A DNA stretch of 64,000 nucleotides from Tatumella citrea (GCF_002163585.1 NZ_CP015579.1:2666001-2730000), one strand, 5' to 3'. Counted from the stretch's first letter, positions 50,688 to 58,108 are shown. Notes: generated by a model from the letters alone, not told the origin. A program made the numbers and translations.

Positions 50688-50959
50688 ATGGAAAATATGT
50701 CTACGATTAGCCATATAAAAAATCCTCTAACAATCATCGCAGTATTTGCTGGATCAGTTGAGGTCAGTGCCACCACTGTTTTACCGTTCATACATATCGA
50801 ACACCTTCAATCAAGATTTCTATGGTTCTTGATTTCATTCCCATCACTCCTTGTGATGCTTTTTTTTATTACATTAAATTTCAACAATAAGGTCCTCTAT
50901 TCACCATCCGATTACCAATCGGATAAGGGTTTTATGGACGCAAATATCAAAGGTAATTC
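50688..50959 (+). pseudogene. 5' part of membrane protein gene split by IS1 composite element
   Basis: The first 90 codons encode a protein with two hydrophobic segments (NPLTIIAVFAGSVEVSATTVLPF; FLWFLISFPSLLVMLFFITL). The frame then runs into IS1 sequence. If the element and one 9-bp duplicate are removed, the frame continues without interruption into 52861-52906 and stops at TAA, giving a 105-aa protein ending in a polar tail (KVEVDNNWDV). The gene is therefore broken by insertion. It was the first of a two-gene + strand cassette with the gene at 52910. Confidence 0.8.
50951..50959 (+). repeat. Target-site duplication, left copy (9 bp)
   Basis: AGGTAATTC directly abuts the outer end of the left IS1 remnant and is identical to 52852-52860 at the outer end of the right IS1. 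IS1 typically duplicates 9 bp (8-9). Confidence 0.9.
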
Positions 50960-51253
50960 GGTGATGCTGCCAACTTACTGGTTTAGTGTGTGATGGTGTT
51001 TTTGATGTGATCCAGTGGCTTCTATTTCCATCAGCTACCCCTCCTGTTCAGCTACTGATGGGGTGGTGCGTAACGGTAAAAGTACTGCCGGACATCATCG
51101 CTATCTCTGCGATCACTGCCGTAAAACATAGCAGCTACGGTTCACTTACAACGAATCTCAGCCCGGTACGCACCAGAAAATCATTGATATGGCCATGAAT
51201 GGTATTGTGGGCTGTGCCAGTACCCGTATCACGGGCGCTGGCCTCAATAGTAA
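50960..51253 (+). mobile_element. IS1-like left-end remnant
   Basis: It begins with the IS1 terminus GGTGATGCTGCCAACTTACT and follows the IS1 left end through insA to about position 290 of IS1, then similarity stops near 51253. It differs at many positions from the right copy (roughly four-fifths identical by eye), so it did not arise by recent duplication of that copy. Confidence 0.85.
51015..51253 (+). pseudogene. Broken insA of left IS1 remnant
   Basis: The GTG at 51015 opens insA ([20 protein letters not shown]), but codon 39 is TAG (51129-51131) where insA has Trp after KT. Sequence after that still resembles insA, then ends at the truncation. Confidence 0.8.
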
Positions 51254-51258
51254 GACTT

Positions 51259-51891
51259 CTATTTATTAATGGCTCGGTTCATTACGTTCATCCAGACTTC
51301 GCATTCGCCAGCGACACTTTTCCAAAACTTGTCAGATTTAAGGTCTATTGCGACATCTTTTGGTATTATCTTTATATGCCAGACAGGATTTGCCAATGCA
51401 TCTGTGTGAATAAAGAATCCATTATTATCCCACGCGCTGTACCCTGCTTGGTGGTTGATGGCGTTGGCTTGAGATAAAGCGGTGAAATTACCAATTACGC
51501 TGTTAGTGGAACCAACAACATTAACCTTGCTAATTCCAGAAACGTTATATTTCCATGATTTTATGTTATCAAAGTTTAGTGTAGAGGAGTTTCTTCCTGA
51601 CTTTAGTTCAATTGTTTTGTTTTTTGTGTTTATTTTTATTTCGTGCTCTTCCCCACCAAATTTAGCATAGTAAATATAAAGCCCGTCGTTCTTTTCGTTT
51701 AGGTACTTGATGTATTTAGATTTATCGAATTCAAGCTTTGATATGAAATATCCAATTAAAATAAGAAAAGCCCCAAGCACCCAGTATTGAAGTGCGGGTG
51801 TTTTGCTGAAAATCATTGGAAGCGAGCCGCAACCAATAGATAAAGCACCTGCAATATACGCTATTCTTTTTAATGCGTAATATATTTTCAC
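51259..51891 (-). CDS. DUF4755-like membrane-associated protein, transposon cargo
   Basis: This 210-aa protein has two N-terminal transmembrane helices (about residues 10-27 and 35-51). A C-terminal soluble domain resembles DUF4755: '[52 protein letters not shown]' then '[11 protein letters not shown]'. The function is unknown; such genes recur on phages and mobile DNA. It is AT-rich compared with its surroundings and lies entirely between the two IS1 copies, opposite in strand to the transposase. It ends 6 bp from the left IS1 remnant. Confidence 0.75.
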   Translation of the reverse strand: MKIYYALKRIAYIAGALSIGCGSLPMIFSKTPALQYWVLGAFLILIGYFISKLEFDKSKYIKYLNEKNDGLYIYYAKFGGEEHEIKINTKNKTIELKSGRNSSTLNFDNIKSWKYNVSGISKVNVVGSTNSVIGNFTALSQANAINHQAGYSAWDNNGFFIHTDALANPVWHIKIIPKDVAIDLKSDKFWKSVAGECEVWMNVMNRAINK

Positions 51892-52139
51892 TTTTCAATC
51901 TCCGTTTTAGAAATCATAGTTCCGGACTAAAAATACACTATTAATTATTATTGTGCAATTGAATTATACACTAAGTAATTTAAGGTTGCATTTAAATATG
52001 GTGTGATATTTTTGCTCGGAATTTAGTAATAAACATCAGTTTAATGAAAGTTGTTTATATTCAAATCGAACCTAATAGCTTTGAGGTGATGCTGCCAACT
52101 TACTGGTTTAGTGTATGATGGTGTTTTTGAGGTGCTCCC

Positions 52140-52415
52140 GTGGCTCCCCTTTCCATCAGCTGTCCCTCCTGTTCAGCTACTGAAAACGTCGTACGTAACG
52201 GTAAAAGTACTGCCGGACATCAGCGCTATCTTTGCTCTCACTGTCGTAAAACATGGCAAATCAGCTTCACTTACACTGCATCACAACCCGGAACACACCA
52301 GAATATCATTGATATGGCCATGAATGGCGTCGGATGCAGGGCTACCGCCCGCATTATGGGCGTTGGCCTCAACACGATTTTACGACACTTAAAAAACTCA
52401 GGCCGCAGTCGGTAA
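52140..52415 (+). CDS. insA: IS1 protein InsA
   Basis: The 91-aa product starts at a GTG and is intact, with a zinc-finger-like region ([22 protein letters not shown]) and an HTH ([21 protein letters not shown]). InsA binds IS1 ends and represses transposition; with InsB it forms the transposase by frameshifting. Because insB is broken here, only repression would remain. Confidence 0.93.
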   Translation: MAPLSISCPSCSATENVVRNGKSTAGHQRYLCSHCRKTWQISFTYTASQPGTHQNIIDMAMNGVGCRATARIMGVGLNTILRHLKNSGRSR

Positions 52416-52836
52416 CCTCACGTATACAACCGGGCAGTGACGTCATTGTCTGCGCGGAAATGGACGAACAATCGGGCTACGTAGGGGCTAAATCACGCCA
52501 GCGCTAGTTGTTTTACGCGTATGCCAGGATAGGAGGACGGTCGTGGCGCACGTCTTTGGTGAGCGTACTATGGCCACGCTGGAGCGTCTTCTGTGCCTGC
52601 TGCCGGCCTTTGATGTGGTGATATGGATGACGGATGGCTGGCAGCTGTATGAATCTCGGCTGAAGGGAAAGTTGCACGTTATCAGCAAGCGATATACGCA
52701 GCGAATTGAGCAGCATAACCTGAATCTGAGGCAGTATCTGGCAAGGATAGGACGGAAGTCGCTGTCGTTCTCAAAATCGGTGGAGCTACATGACAAAGTC
52801 ATCGGGCATTATCTGAACATAAAGCACCATCAATAA
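52334..52836 (+). pseudogene. insB: insB transposase gene, inactivated
   Basis: The frame opens at 52334 inside insA and reads normally to GAKSRQR, where a TAG replaces the Trp codon (52504-52506). A 1-nt deletion follows about 20-30 nt later. The rest of the DDE domain (from [15 protein letters not shown] to the end, '[18 protein letters not shown]') is open in the shifted frame. Two independent lesions make reversion unlikely. Confidence 0.88.
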
Positions 52837-52851
52837 GTTGGAGGCATTACC

Positions 52852-52860
52852 AGGTAATTC
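52852..52860 (+). repeat. Target-site duplication, right copy (9 bp)
   Basis: AGGTAATTC abuts the right IS1 end and is identical to 50951-50959. Confidence 0.9.
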
Positions 52861-52906
52861 TAGTCAGGACAGTAAAGTTGAAGTTGATAACAATTGGGAT
52901 GTGTAA
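52861..52906 (+). pseudogene. 3' part of the split membrane protein gene
   Basis: These 46 nt complete the frame opened at 50688 when the element is removed (272 + 46 = 318 nt = 106 codons including TAA). They encode the polar tail ending DNNWDV and lie 3 nt before the next gene. Confidence 0.75.
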
Positions 52907-52909
52907 GAA

Positions 52910-53215
52910 ATGAACAAGGTCAGAAATAGTACCTTCACAAATAGCAGAGTCGATTTGGATAACGTCGCCTATGACAGCTGCAAATTCTCAGATTGCCTAG
53001 TTGTCTACTCGGGCAGAAGTCCTATTTCGCTTAGTGGGTGTGACTTCAAAAATTGCACATGGAAACTGGAAGGCCCAGCCCAAAATACAATAATGTTTCT
53101 CAGGTTAATGAACACGAGCTTTGGTGATTTCGGCCAAGAGATGGTACAAAAAATAATAGAATCCTTGAACACATCCCCCTGTAGTACTCACGTTGACAAT
53201 CCCCGTGGGAAATAA
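52910..53215 (+). CDS. Pentapeptide-repeat-like accessory protein (101 aa)
   Basis: This small soluble protein has a pentapeptide-like periodic N-terminus (NSTFTNSRVDLDNVAYDSCKFSDC), then 'SLSGCDFKNCTWKLEGPAQNTIMFLRLM' and a short helix. The ATG is 3 nt after the stop of the (now split) membrane protein gene, so the two formed one cassette. The function is unknown; the membrane protein plus soluble partner layout and opposite orientation to the early operon suggest a lysogen-expressed accessory pair. The insertion upstream probably separates it from its promoter. Confidence 0.6.
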   Translation: MNKVRNSTFTNSRVDLDNVAYDSCKFSDCLVVYSGRSPISLSGCDFKNCTWKLEGPAQNTIMFLRLMNTSFGDFGQEMVQKIIESLNTSPCSTHVDNPRGK

Positions 53216-53265
53216 TTTATCCGGTGGAGATTAAGGTACTAAAATCGCCTTCAACGACAGTAAGG

Positions 53266-53964
53266 TCAGGATTTGCGCAGCCCGAACCGAGCCCGAATAT
53301 CCGCGATATGTGATTTCGCCACATCGGGTTTTGACGGTATATGCAGCTGCGGGATCTGCTTCCGGGGCTCTGGGATATCCTCTCCGGAAGTGATCCGGTC
53401 AGCCATTGATTTGAGCTGCTTACTGCACCGTTGACGGAGTTCTGATTCAGTCAGGTTACCGGCCTGCATCTGGCTGTAGAGAGCGGTGATCATCCAGTAA
53501 TCCGCTTTGTTCTCCCAGGGATAGTTCTCAGGGCACTCGTAGAATCCCCGTTCTCCGCAGTATTTCATCACCCGGCGGTACAGTTCGTCGGCATCCGGCA
53601 ACCCTGCGGCATGGCAGGCTCCGGCTTTGCACTGCTCGATGAACTGACCCGGTGACGGCATGAACGGAGTATCTTTCGCCCTCGCCCACCGCATGCCGGC
53701 AGTCAGTTGTTCGCGGGTGGTGATCCCGTTTTCGGCAAAAGCAGCAATCCACTGTTTTTTTGCGGCTGATTCGTCTGCCGGAGTGCGCAAATTCGTTGCG
53801 GCCGCCGCCGGGAATACCTGCCTGAACTGCCGGAACAATGCATCAACCAGGTGCTCTGCCTCGCTGTTGACCACGCTTTGTGATGGCTTCTCAGGATAGC
53901 TACCGGCGATCTGCGATAACGCGCTGGCATCACGGTTGGCGACTGCCTGGAGTAATCGGCTCAT
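53266..53964 (-). CDS. Replication protein P (lambda P-like)
   Basis: This protein is 232 aa from the ATG at 53964, which has GGGAGGATTTTAT upstream and overlaps the O stop (ATGA). 'EHLVDALFRQFRQVFPAAAATNL', 'WIAAFAENGITTREQLTAGMRWARA' and 'FMPSPGQFIEQCKAG' match lambda P. P binds the host DnaB helicase and delivers it to O at the phage origin. Confidence 0.9.
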   Translation of the reverse strand: MSRLLQAVANRDASALSQIAGSYPEKPSQSVVNSEAEHLVDALFRQFRQVFPAAAATNLRTPADESAAKKQWIAAFAENGITTREQLTAGMRWARAKDTPFMPSPGQFIEQCKAGACHAAGLPDADELYRRVMKYCGERGFYECPENYPWENKADYWMITALYSQMQAGNLTESELRQRCSKQLKSMADRITSGEDIPEPRKQIPQLHIPSKPDVAKSHIADIRARFGLRKS

Positions 53965-54776
53965 ATAAAATCCTCCCACGATTCAGCGCTGTTCCAGTGT
54001 GGTTCAGGCTGTTGGTTGGCTGGCGGTGTAGGTCTGCCCTTTGGCTTGAACAGGCCTTGGTAACCGTTAGCGATGCTGGAATCAATCACTGCCGCCGGGT
54101 CGTGCCCTTCGTCGTAGCATTCGCGCAGTAGCTTGAACGCCTTGGTCACGGTGAACTCGGTTTTGATTGGCTTACCAGACTGGCGACGGTACTCAACCCA
54201 CTCTCTCCAAGACTGGCTGTTCAGGAAGTCCGGAACGGGAATGCTCAGGGGGTCAAATTTCGACGATTCCCCCTTGGGGGATTTAGGGGGTTTATTACTT
54301 TCTTTCTTTTCTTTTGGATAATGTCTTTTGTGTGTCTCTGGATTAGAGACAGGTAAAGTCTCCAACTTAGAGACACTTTTTGTCTCTGACTTAGAGACAA
54401 AGTTACTAACTTGGAGACACTTGCTGAATTGCCACGCCGCAACCTCTTTGTTAACTCCGATCTGATTCCCTTCCATCAACAGGCAATTCATTGAAAGCAG
54501 TTCTTTTTTTGCCTTGTTGACGTTCTGTCTCGATATCCCAGTGACCTGAGATATCTGCTCGTCAGCAATGCGATCTGTTTTCTTGTTGAAGCCGTATGTT
54601 TTACGAATATAAGCCATCATGACCTTCAACTGACGCGCTGTTAAATCGGCGCTTGCAATAGCCTCCAGTAGCTCGTTAGCGATTTTGGTATAACCATTAT
54701 CGGTATCGACCACACGGCGCTCCACGGCCCGGAGATCGGGCCTGATTGGTGAAACGTTTTCATATGCGAGGTTCAT
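53961..54776 (-). CDS. Replication initiator O (lambda O-like), contains the origin
   Basis: This 271-aa protein's N-terminal domain (about residues 28-120: 'DNGYTKIANELLEAIASADLTARQLKVMMAYIRKTYGFNKK', 'QVTGISRQNVNKAKKELLSM') is the winged-helix origin-binding domain of phage O proteins. The middle region is encoded by the iteron repeats and reads as repeated (VS-x-x-ET) blocks near residues 123-150. The C-terminal part binds P. AGGGGAGGTTT precedes the ATG, which overlaps the ParB-like stop (TAATG). Confidence 0.9.
   Translation of the reverse strand: MNLAYENVSPIRPDLRAVERRVVDTDNGYTKIANELLEAIASADLTARQLKVMMAYIRKTYGFNKKTDRIADEQISQVTGISRQNVNKAKKELLSMNCLLMEGNQIGVNKEVAAWQFSKCLQVSNFVSKSETKSVSKLETLPVSNPETHKRHYPKEKKESNKPPKSPKGESSKFDPLSIPVPDFLNSQSWREWVEYRRQSGKPIKTEFTVTKAFKLLRECYDEGHDPAAVIDSSIANGYQGLFKPKGRPTPPANQQPEPHWNSAESWEDFI
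54334..54418. repeat. Replication origin iterons inside O
   Basis: There are three 17-bp copies of GTCTC(T/C)-N5-AGAGAC-type sequence at 54334-54350, 54358-54374 and 54382-54398, with a period of 24 bp. A degenerate fourth copy (GTTACTAACTTGGAGAC) is at 54402-54418. Each full copy is an inverted repeat. The 24-bp period keeps the O frame. An A-rich/T-rich strand-asymmetric tract flanks it at about 54290-54330, as in lambda ori. Confidence 0.85.
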
Positions 54777-55594
54777 TAAACCTCCCCTTGCCGGATACCG
54801 GCTCTGTAATCTTCCAGGATGCGAAAGATCTCGTCTTTAACACCCAGCGGGACATGAATAAATTCAGGCCCTGCAGTTCCCTCTGATGCATCGACCAAAA
54901 GCTCCAACACTCGCCTGGCTTTCGATGCACTGAACAGCGGCATAGCGTCAGCACGGGTTATTTTCTTCTTACCCGCGGCCTTAGCCTTATCCAGTTGTCC
55001 GACTGCAACAGATGTCGCATGCGGACCGTGCTCACGGGATAAAGCGACAGCAGTTGTTGCCGCGACCTCGCCAGAACGAACCATGTCGAGCAGCTCAGTG
55101 CCACAACGGACCAGATCCAGATGCAGGTTAACGTCCGATACTGACCGTTTAACCTTTCTGGCAATTTCTGCCGGTTCCCAGCCCTGGTTAATCATCCGCA
55201 GATACGCAGAACCACGCTCAATCGGTGTCAGCGGCTTACCCTGGGATGAAGTGACCATAAACGCGATACGGTCAGCATCAGAACCGACGAAGTCCTTACA
55301 CTCAATGCGGAGGATCGGGTGCCCTGCTTCCTTAGCGGCCAGCGCCCCGTAGTAGCGGTGGTGACCATCCAGAATCTTGATGCCCTTCTCTGTGACCTGA
55401 ACGGCCAGCGGTGGCAGGTATTCACCGGCAATGAACGCATCCCGGAATTCGGCAACATGCTCCTGATCGATTTCACGGACGTTAAAGCCCGGCTCGACGT
55501 AAAGTTCAGACAGCGGAACCACGTAAGTCTTGTTTACTGACGTGCCGGTACCGTTTTTCTCTTTGTGCTTGTAAAGCTGATAAAGTGACGACAT
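54776..55594 (-). CDS. ParB/Srx-like N-terminal domain protein between cII and O
   Basis: This protein is 272 aa from the ATG at 55594 (AGGAGTAATT upstream). It contains the ParB N-terminal core ('VPLSELYVEPGFNVREIDQEHVAEF', 'LPPLAVQVTEKGIKILDGHHRYYGALAAKEAGH'), with GHHR replacing the usual GERR. A KorB/HTH-like domain follows ('LTPIERGSAYLRMINQGWEPAEIARKVKRSVSDVNLHLDLVRC'). There is no ParA nearby. In this position it could be a DNA-binding accessory of replication or a ParB-like nuclease. It is co-transcribed with O and P from pR. Confidence 0.85.
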   Translation of the reverse strand: MSSLYQLYKHKEKNGTGTSVNKTYVVPLSELYVEPGFNVREIDQEHVAEFRDAFIAGEYLPPLAVQVTEKGIKILDGHHRYYGALAAKEAGHPILRIECKDFVGSDADRIAFMVTSSQGKPLTPIERGSAYLRMINQGWEPAEIARKVKRSVSDVNLHLDLVRCGTELLDMVRSGEVAATTAVALSREHGPHATSVAVGQLDKAKAAGKKKITRADAMPLFSASKARRVLELLVDASEGTAGPEFIHVPLGVKDEIFRILEDYRAGIRQGEV

Positions 55595-55628
55595 AATTAC
55601 TCCTGTGAATTGATCCAGTAATTCGCTA

Positions 55629-55907
55629 TCAGGCCTCAAAGAATTCGCCGTTCTTTGGGGTCTTTTCATTTGTGAGCAATACCCGTAACCTCTGGGCCAA
55701 CTCGTTAATCTGTTCGTCATCCACTCCCCACTCCAGAACTGCGAGAAGCAGTGACATCTTCGGAATGAAGCTGGCCTTCCAGCGCGATACCTGAGACTTA
55801 TCAACGCCAACTGCTTTAGCAACATTGGTCAGGCCGACTAATGCGATTTTATTCAGCAATTTGCTTTCAATTGCGCGGGCCTTGTTGCGTGTGGTTGTTA
55901 GTTCCAT
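55629..55907 (-). CDS. Transcriptional activator CII
   Basis: This protein is 92 aa from the ATG at 55907. 'ARAIESKLLNKIALVGLTNVAKAVGVDKSQVSRWKASFIPKMSLLLAVLEWGVDDEQI' is strongly similar to lambda CII, including the HTH. CII activates repressor establishment and integrase promoters to favour lysogeny. It lies after nutR in the early right operon, in the same place as in lambda. Confidence 0.93.
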   Translation of the reverse strand: MELTTTRNKARAIESKLLNKIALVGLTNVAKAVGVDKSQVSRWKASFIPKMSLLLAVLEWGVDDEQINELAQRLRVLLTNEKTPKNGEFFEA

Positions 55908-55966
55908 TTGATTTAATCCTTGTGTGTTTAGTTGAGTGATCAGCAAAGGCTGTCACTTGGGTTGGT

Positions 55967-56003
55967 CCCTGGTATTCCGAGGGTGGCTGACTGTTAAAGA
56001 GCG
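55967..56003 (-). promoter_or_regulatory. nutR antitermination site
   Basis: On the minus strand, boxA CGCTCTTTA (55995-56003) is followed after 11 nt by a boxB hairpin (55967-55983; CCCT-C-GGAATACC-AGGG type) with a GAATA apical loop. It lies between cro and cII. The same boxA-11 nt-boxB spacing and GAATA loop occur in nutL. Confidence 0.75.
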
Positions 56004-56010
56004 GGTGGCG

Positions 56011-56226
56011 CTAAGCGGCGCGTGGGCCGGTATTTCCATAAATCAGCCAGGCCGCATCACATTTTAGTGCAGTGGCTAACTCAATCAGTTTTCGAGGTCT
56101 TTGGGTCTCACCGGCTTCGATCAGCTGAATTGATTGCTGGGACATTCCAGCAAGTTCACCTAACTTAGCCTGAGTGAATTTCATTTCTTCTCGGCGCTGT
56201 TTGAGTCGGTGTGATAATCCTTCCAT
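56011..56226 (-). CDS. Cro-type repressor
   Basis: This protein is 71 aa from the ATG at 56226 (GGAGGATGAT upstream). It has a single XRE-type HTH: '[44 protein letters not shown]'. Its recognition helix (SQQSIQLIE) is nearly the same as that of the divergent CI (SQQSIEQLE), so both bind the same operators. It is the first gene of the pR operon. Confidence 0.92.
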   Translation of the reverse strand: MEGLSHRLKQRREEMKFTQAKLGELAGMSQQSIQLIEAGETQRPRKLIELATALKCDAAWLIYGNTGPRAA

Positions 56227-56240
56227 ATCATCCTCCGTTA

Positions 56241-56299
56241 ACAAACTTTCTTGTATTGTCTAACAAGTTACTTTGTTTGTCAATTACAGGCTTTCTTGT
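56241..56299. promoter_or_regulatory. Right operator OR (three 14-bp sites) and pR
   Basis: The three sites are ACAAACTTTCTTGT (56241-56254), ACAAGTTACTTTGT (56263-56276) and ACAGGCTTTCTTGT (56286-56299). They share ACAA-N6-TTGT symmetry and are 22-23 bp apart. pR on the minus strand is TTGACA (56283-56278), 17 bp, GACAAT (56260-56255); the middle operator fills the spacer. pRM for cI should overlap the third site but was not pinned. Confidence 0.85.
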
Positions 56300-56324
56300 G
56301 AACATGGAAGTAGAGGTAACAAAA

Positions 56325-56966
56325 ATGAACATTGGCGATAGAGTTAAAATCAAAAGGGATTCTCTTGGATTAACTCAGACACAATTAGCTGAAAAGGTTG
56401 GCACATCGCAGCAGTCGATTGAGCAACTTGAAGGCGGAAAAACTAAAAGACCCAGATACTTACCTGAACTGTCATCTGTTTTGGGTGTCAGTGCAAAATG
56501 GTTATTGGAAGGCAGTGATGATGAAGTAAAAGGCGATAACTTTCAGTTCGCTGGAACCTACACGCCTGGCAAACGCTACCCCGTCCTCAGTTCCGTTCAG
56601 GCAGGTTGTTGGGCCGAGGCCATAGAAGCTTACTCCATCAGTGAGATCAGCGAGTGGCTCGAATCAGATGCCCATATTCAGGGTGATGCGTTCTGGCTGA
56701 AGGTCGAAGGTGACTCTATGACTGCGCCAACCGGCCTGAGCGTCCCTGAGGGTATGTATGTGCTGTTTGATACCGGAAAAGATGCAATCAACGGTAGCTT
56801 AGTGATCGCAAAGCTGGTCGACTCCAATGAAGCCACGTTTAAGAAGCTGATTATTGATGGCGGTAAGTTCCTGAAAGGTCTGAATCCGGCATGGCCGATG
56901 ATCCCTATCAACGGAAATTGCAAGATAATCGGTGTAGCAGTAGAAGCGAAGATGCGGTTTGGGTGA
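56325..56966 (+). CDS. CI-type repressor with S24 autocleavage domain
   Basis: This protein is 213 aa from the ATG at 56325 (AGAGG 8 nt upstream; earlier in-frame starts lie inside the operators). It has an XRE HTH (residues 5-60), a linker, the cleavage site in SSVQAGCW (Ala-Gly), the catalytic Ser in [11 protein letters not shown] and the Lys in VIAKLVDS. RecA-induced self-cleavage would switch the prophage to lytic growth. The TAC module follows 75 nt downstream on the same strand and may be co-transcribed. Confidence 0.94.
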   Translation: MNIGDRVKIKRDSLGLTQTQLAEKVGTSQQSIEQLEGGKTKRPRYLPELSSVLGVSAKWLLEGSDDEVKGDNFQFAGTYTPGKRYPVLSSVQAGCWAEAIEAYSISEISEWLESDAHIQGDAFWLKVEGDSMTAPTGLSVPEGMYVLFDTGKDAINGSLVIAKLVDSNEATFKKLIIDGGKFLKGLNPAWPMIPINGNCKIIGVAVEAKMRFG

Positions 56967-57033
56967 TGGGATCAAAGTTTTAAGACTTGTTTTTATGATT
57001 TACAGTCTCCACGTTGACAGTTGCGGGGTTTAC

Positions 57034-57048
57034 TTACCATAATGGTAA
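57034..57048 (+). promoter_or_regulatory. Palindrome and promoter-like sequence over the mqsR-type start
   Basis: A perfect 7-1-7 palindrome TTACCAT-A-ATGGTAA spans the toxin start codon (57042). It also contains CATAAT (57038-57043), 18 bp after TTGACA (57014-57019). It is a candidate antitoxin operator; MqsA of E. coli also binds palindromes at its own promoter. Confidence 0.55.
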
Positions 57049-57443
57049 AAATTGTTAGTAAGCATAAGTCGGGTTTCCCTGGTGAAATCGCAGACCTAAA
57101 GATAAAAAGAAACACCCCGCTATATACTTTTAGTGACATTGAAGCTAATTGCTCATCAGCTACAGCATGGACGAGAAAAGCTAGGCATGATAGAGATAAT
57201 CTATCTTATGATAATGATGACCTTTTCAACCTGGTTTTAGCTGCTGCTCGTGATGGGAGATATAGAAATTCAGAGTGGTGTCAGTCAAAGCCAGGTGGCC
57301 CATGGGCTGCCTGCGATGCTTATAGCTTGGTCAGGATTGAGCATGACCATGAGAACGAAAGAGACTATAGGTGTGAATACTATGTTAAGTTCGGTATTTC
57401 TGATACTGGAACGGTTCTGTTGATAGTCTCATGTCATTTATGA
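57042..57443 (+). CDS. MqsR-like toxin of a TAC module
   Basis: The 133-aa protein has the MqsR layout: 'LYTFSDIEANCSSATAWTRKARHD' (the T-x-SA helix), 'DLFNLVLAAARDGRYRNSE' (the dFykS-like segment) and 'YYVKFGISDTGTVLLIVSCH' at the end, matching the Y-x-KF...v-iSF strand pair of MqsR. MqsR is a RelE-fold, translation-independent mRNA interferase cutting mainly at GCU/GCA in E. coli. Similarity is remote and judged by eye; catalytic residues were not assigned. It is followed after 14 nt by the antitoxin. The ribosome-binding site is weak. It occupies the rexA/B position, downstream of cI. Confidence 0.7.
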   Translation: MVKIVSKHKSGFPGEIADLKIKRNTPLYTFSDIEANCSSATAWTRKARHDRDNLSYDNDDLFNLVLAAARDGRYRNSEWCQSKPGGPWAACDAYSLVRIEHDHENERDYRCEYYVKFGISDTGTVLLIVSCHL

Positions 57444-57457
57444 CAGAGGTAAGTATT

Positions 57458-58108
57458 ATGAAAAATTGTGCATGTTTGGCTTGCGGGTCATCTAATGTTG
57501 AAATTCAGAGTGAATCAACTCCATTTGAATACAAAGGGGAAACCACTCTCATCCCTCATAGCTTTATCTGCTGCAATGATTGCGGAAGTGAAACAGAAAC
57601 CGATGATCACTCGAAAGAATCGAAAAGGTTAACTATTGCATTCAGGAAAAAGGTTGACGGATTGCTTTCAGGGGCTGAAATCAAAGCCATAAGAAACCAA
57701 TTTAAAATCAATCAGTTTGAAGCTGCAAAGATTTTCGGCGGTGGAGAAGTAGCATTTAGCAAATATGAAAATGATGACGTCTCACAATCTGAATCTATGG
57801 ACAATTTACTTATTGTCGCAAGGGAAATCCCTGGGGCTTTCATTCTGTTGGCTAAAAAAGCAGGTGTTTCTGTAAGCCCGGCAAACTTCCGCACAGTGGC
57901 ATTTTACAGAGCATACCGCCCAAGGCGTAAATCTACCATCGCTCAAATTGGAAACGAAATTCCCGTATCCAATCCTCGCCACATCATTGACAGTTGGAAC
58001 ACTAAAAATGACATAACTCCTCGCCGCGAATCTGATTCATCCTTAGTGAATGTCATGGGTGAAAAAGTCATTGAGTTGAGTTATTGCGAGGTCCGTCATG
58101 CCTTTTGA
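57458..58108 (+). CDS. MqsA-like antitoxin with long C-terminal extension
   Basis: This protein is 216 aa from the ATG at 57458 (AGAGGTAAGTATT upstream). It has an N-terminal zinc domain (CLAC at 6-9 and CNDC at 39-42), then the MqsA-type XRE domain ('GAEIKAIRNQFKINQFEAAKIFGGGEVAFSKYENDDVSQSESMDNLL'). E. coli MqsA ends there (131 aa); this protein continues for about 75 residues (basic 'YRPRRKST', then 'VIELSYCEVRHAF'). In TAC modules such an extension is the chaperone-addiction (ChAD) tail. It overlaps the SecB-like gene by 11 nt. It should neutralise the toxin and repress the operon. Confidence 0.87.
   Translation: MKNCACLACGSSNVEIQSESTPFEYKGETTLIPHSFICCNDCGSETETDDHSKESKRLTIAFRKKVDGLLSGAEIKAIRNQFKINQFEAAKIFGGGEVAFSKYENDDVSQSESMDNLLIVAREIPGAFILLAKKAGVSVSPANFRTVAFYRAYRPRRKSTIAQIGNEIPVSNPRHIIDSWNTKNDITPRRESDSSLVNVMGEKVIELSYCEVRHAF

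Larger units (their letters stand above)
50960..52851 (+). mobile_element. IS1-flanked composite element carrying a DUF4755 gene
   Basis: This 1,892-bp unit is bounded by outer IS1 ends in direct orientation and by identical 9-bp target duplicates. The left IS1 is a diverged 5' remnant (about 294 bp); the right one is near full length (767 bp). The cargo is one AT-rich gene (51259-51891) on the opposite strand. Shared duplicates at the outermost ends show that the whole unit moved as one. Both transposase genes are damaged, so it is probably now immobile unless helped by another IS1. Confidence 0.85.
52085..52851 (+). mobile_element. IS1 family insertion sequence, right copy
   Basis: It runs from GGTGATGCTGCC to ...TAAGTTGGAGGCATTACC, 767 bp against the usual 768 for IS1. 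insA is intact but insB has a stop and a 1-nt deletion, so the copy is probably inactive. Confidence 0.93.

Noticed and set aside
51259..51477. + strand frame at 51199-51477 as continuation of IS1 insA
   Set aside because: IS1 similarity ends near 51253 and the rest is antisense to the DUF4755 gene.
56211..56324. Longer N-terminus for CI starting at 56211
   Set aside because: It would translate through all three operators; the ATG at 56325 has the ribosome-binding site and the family N-terminus.
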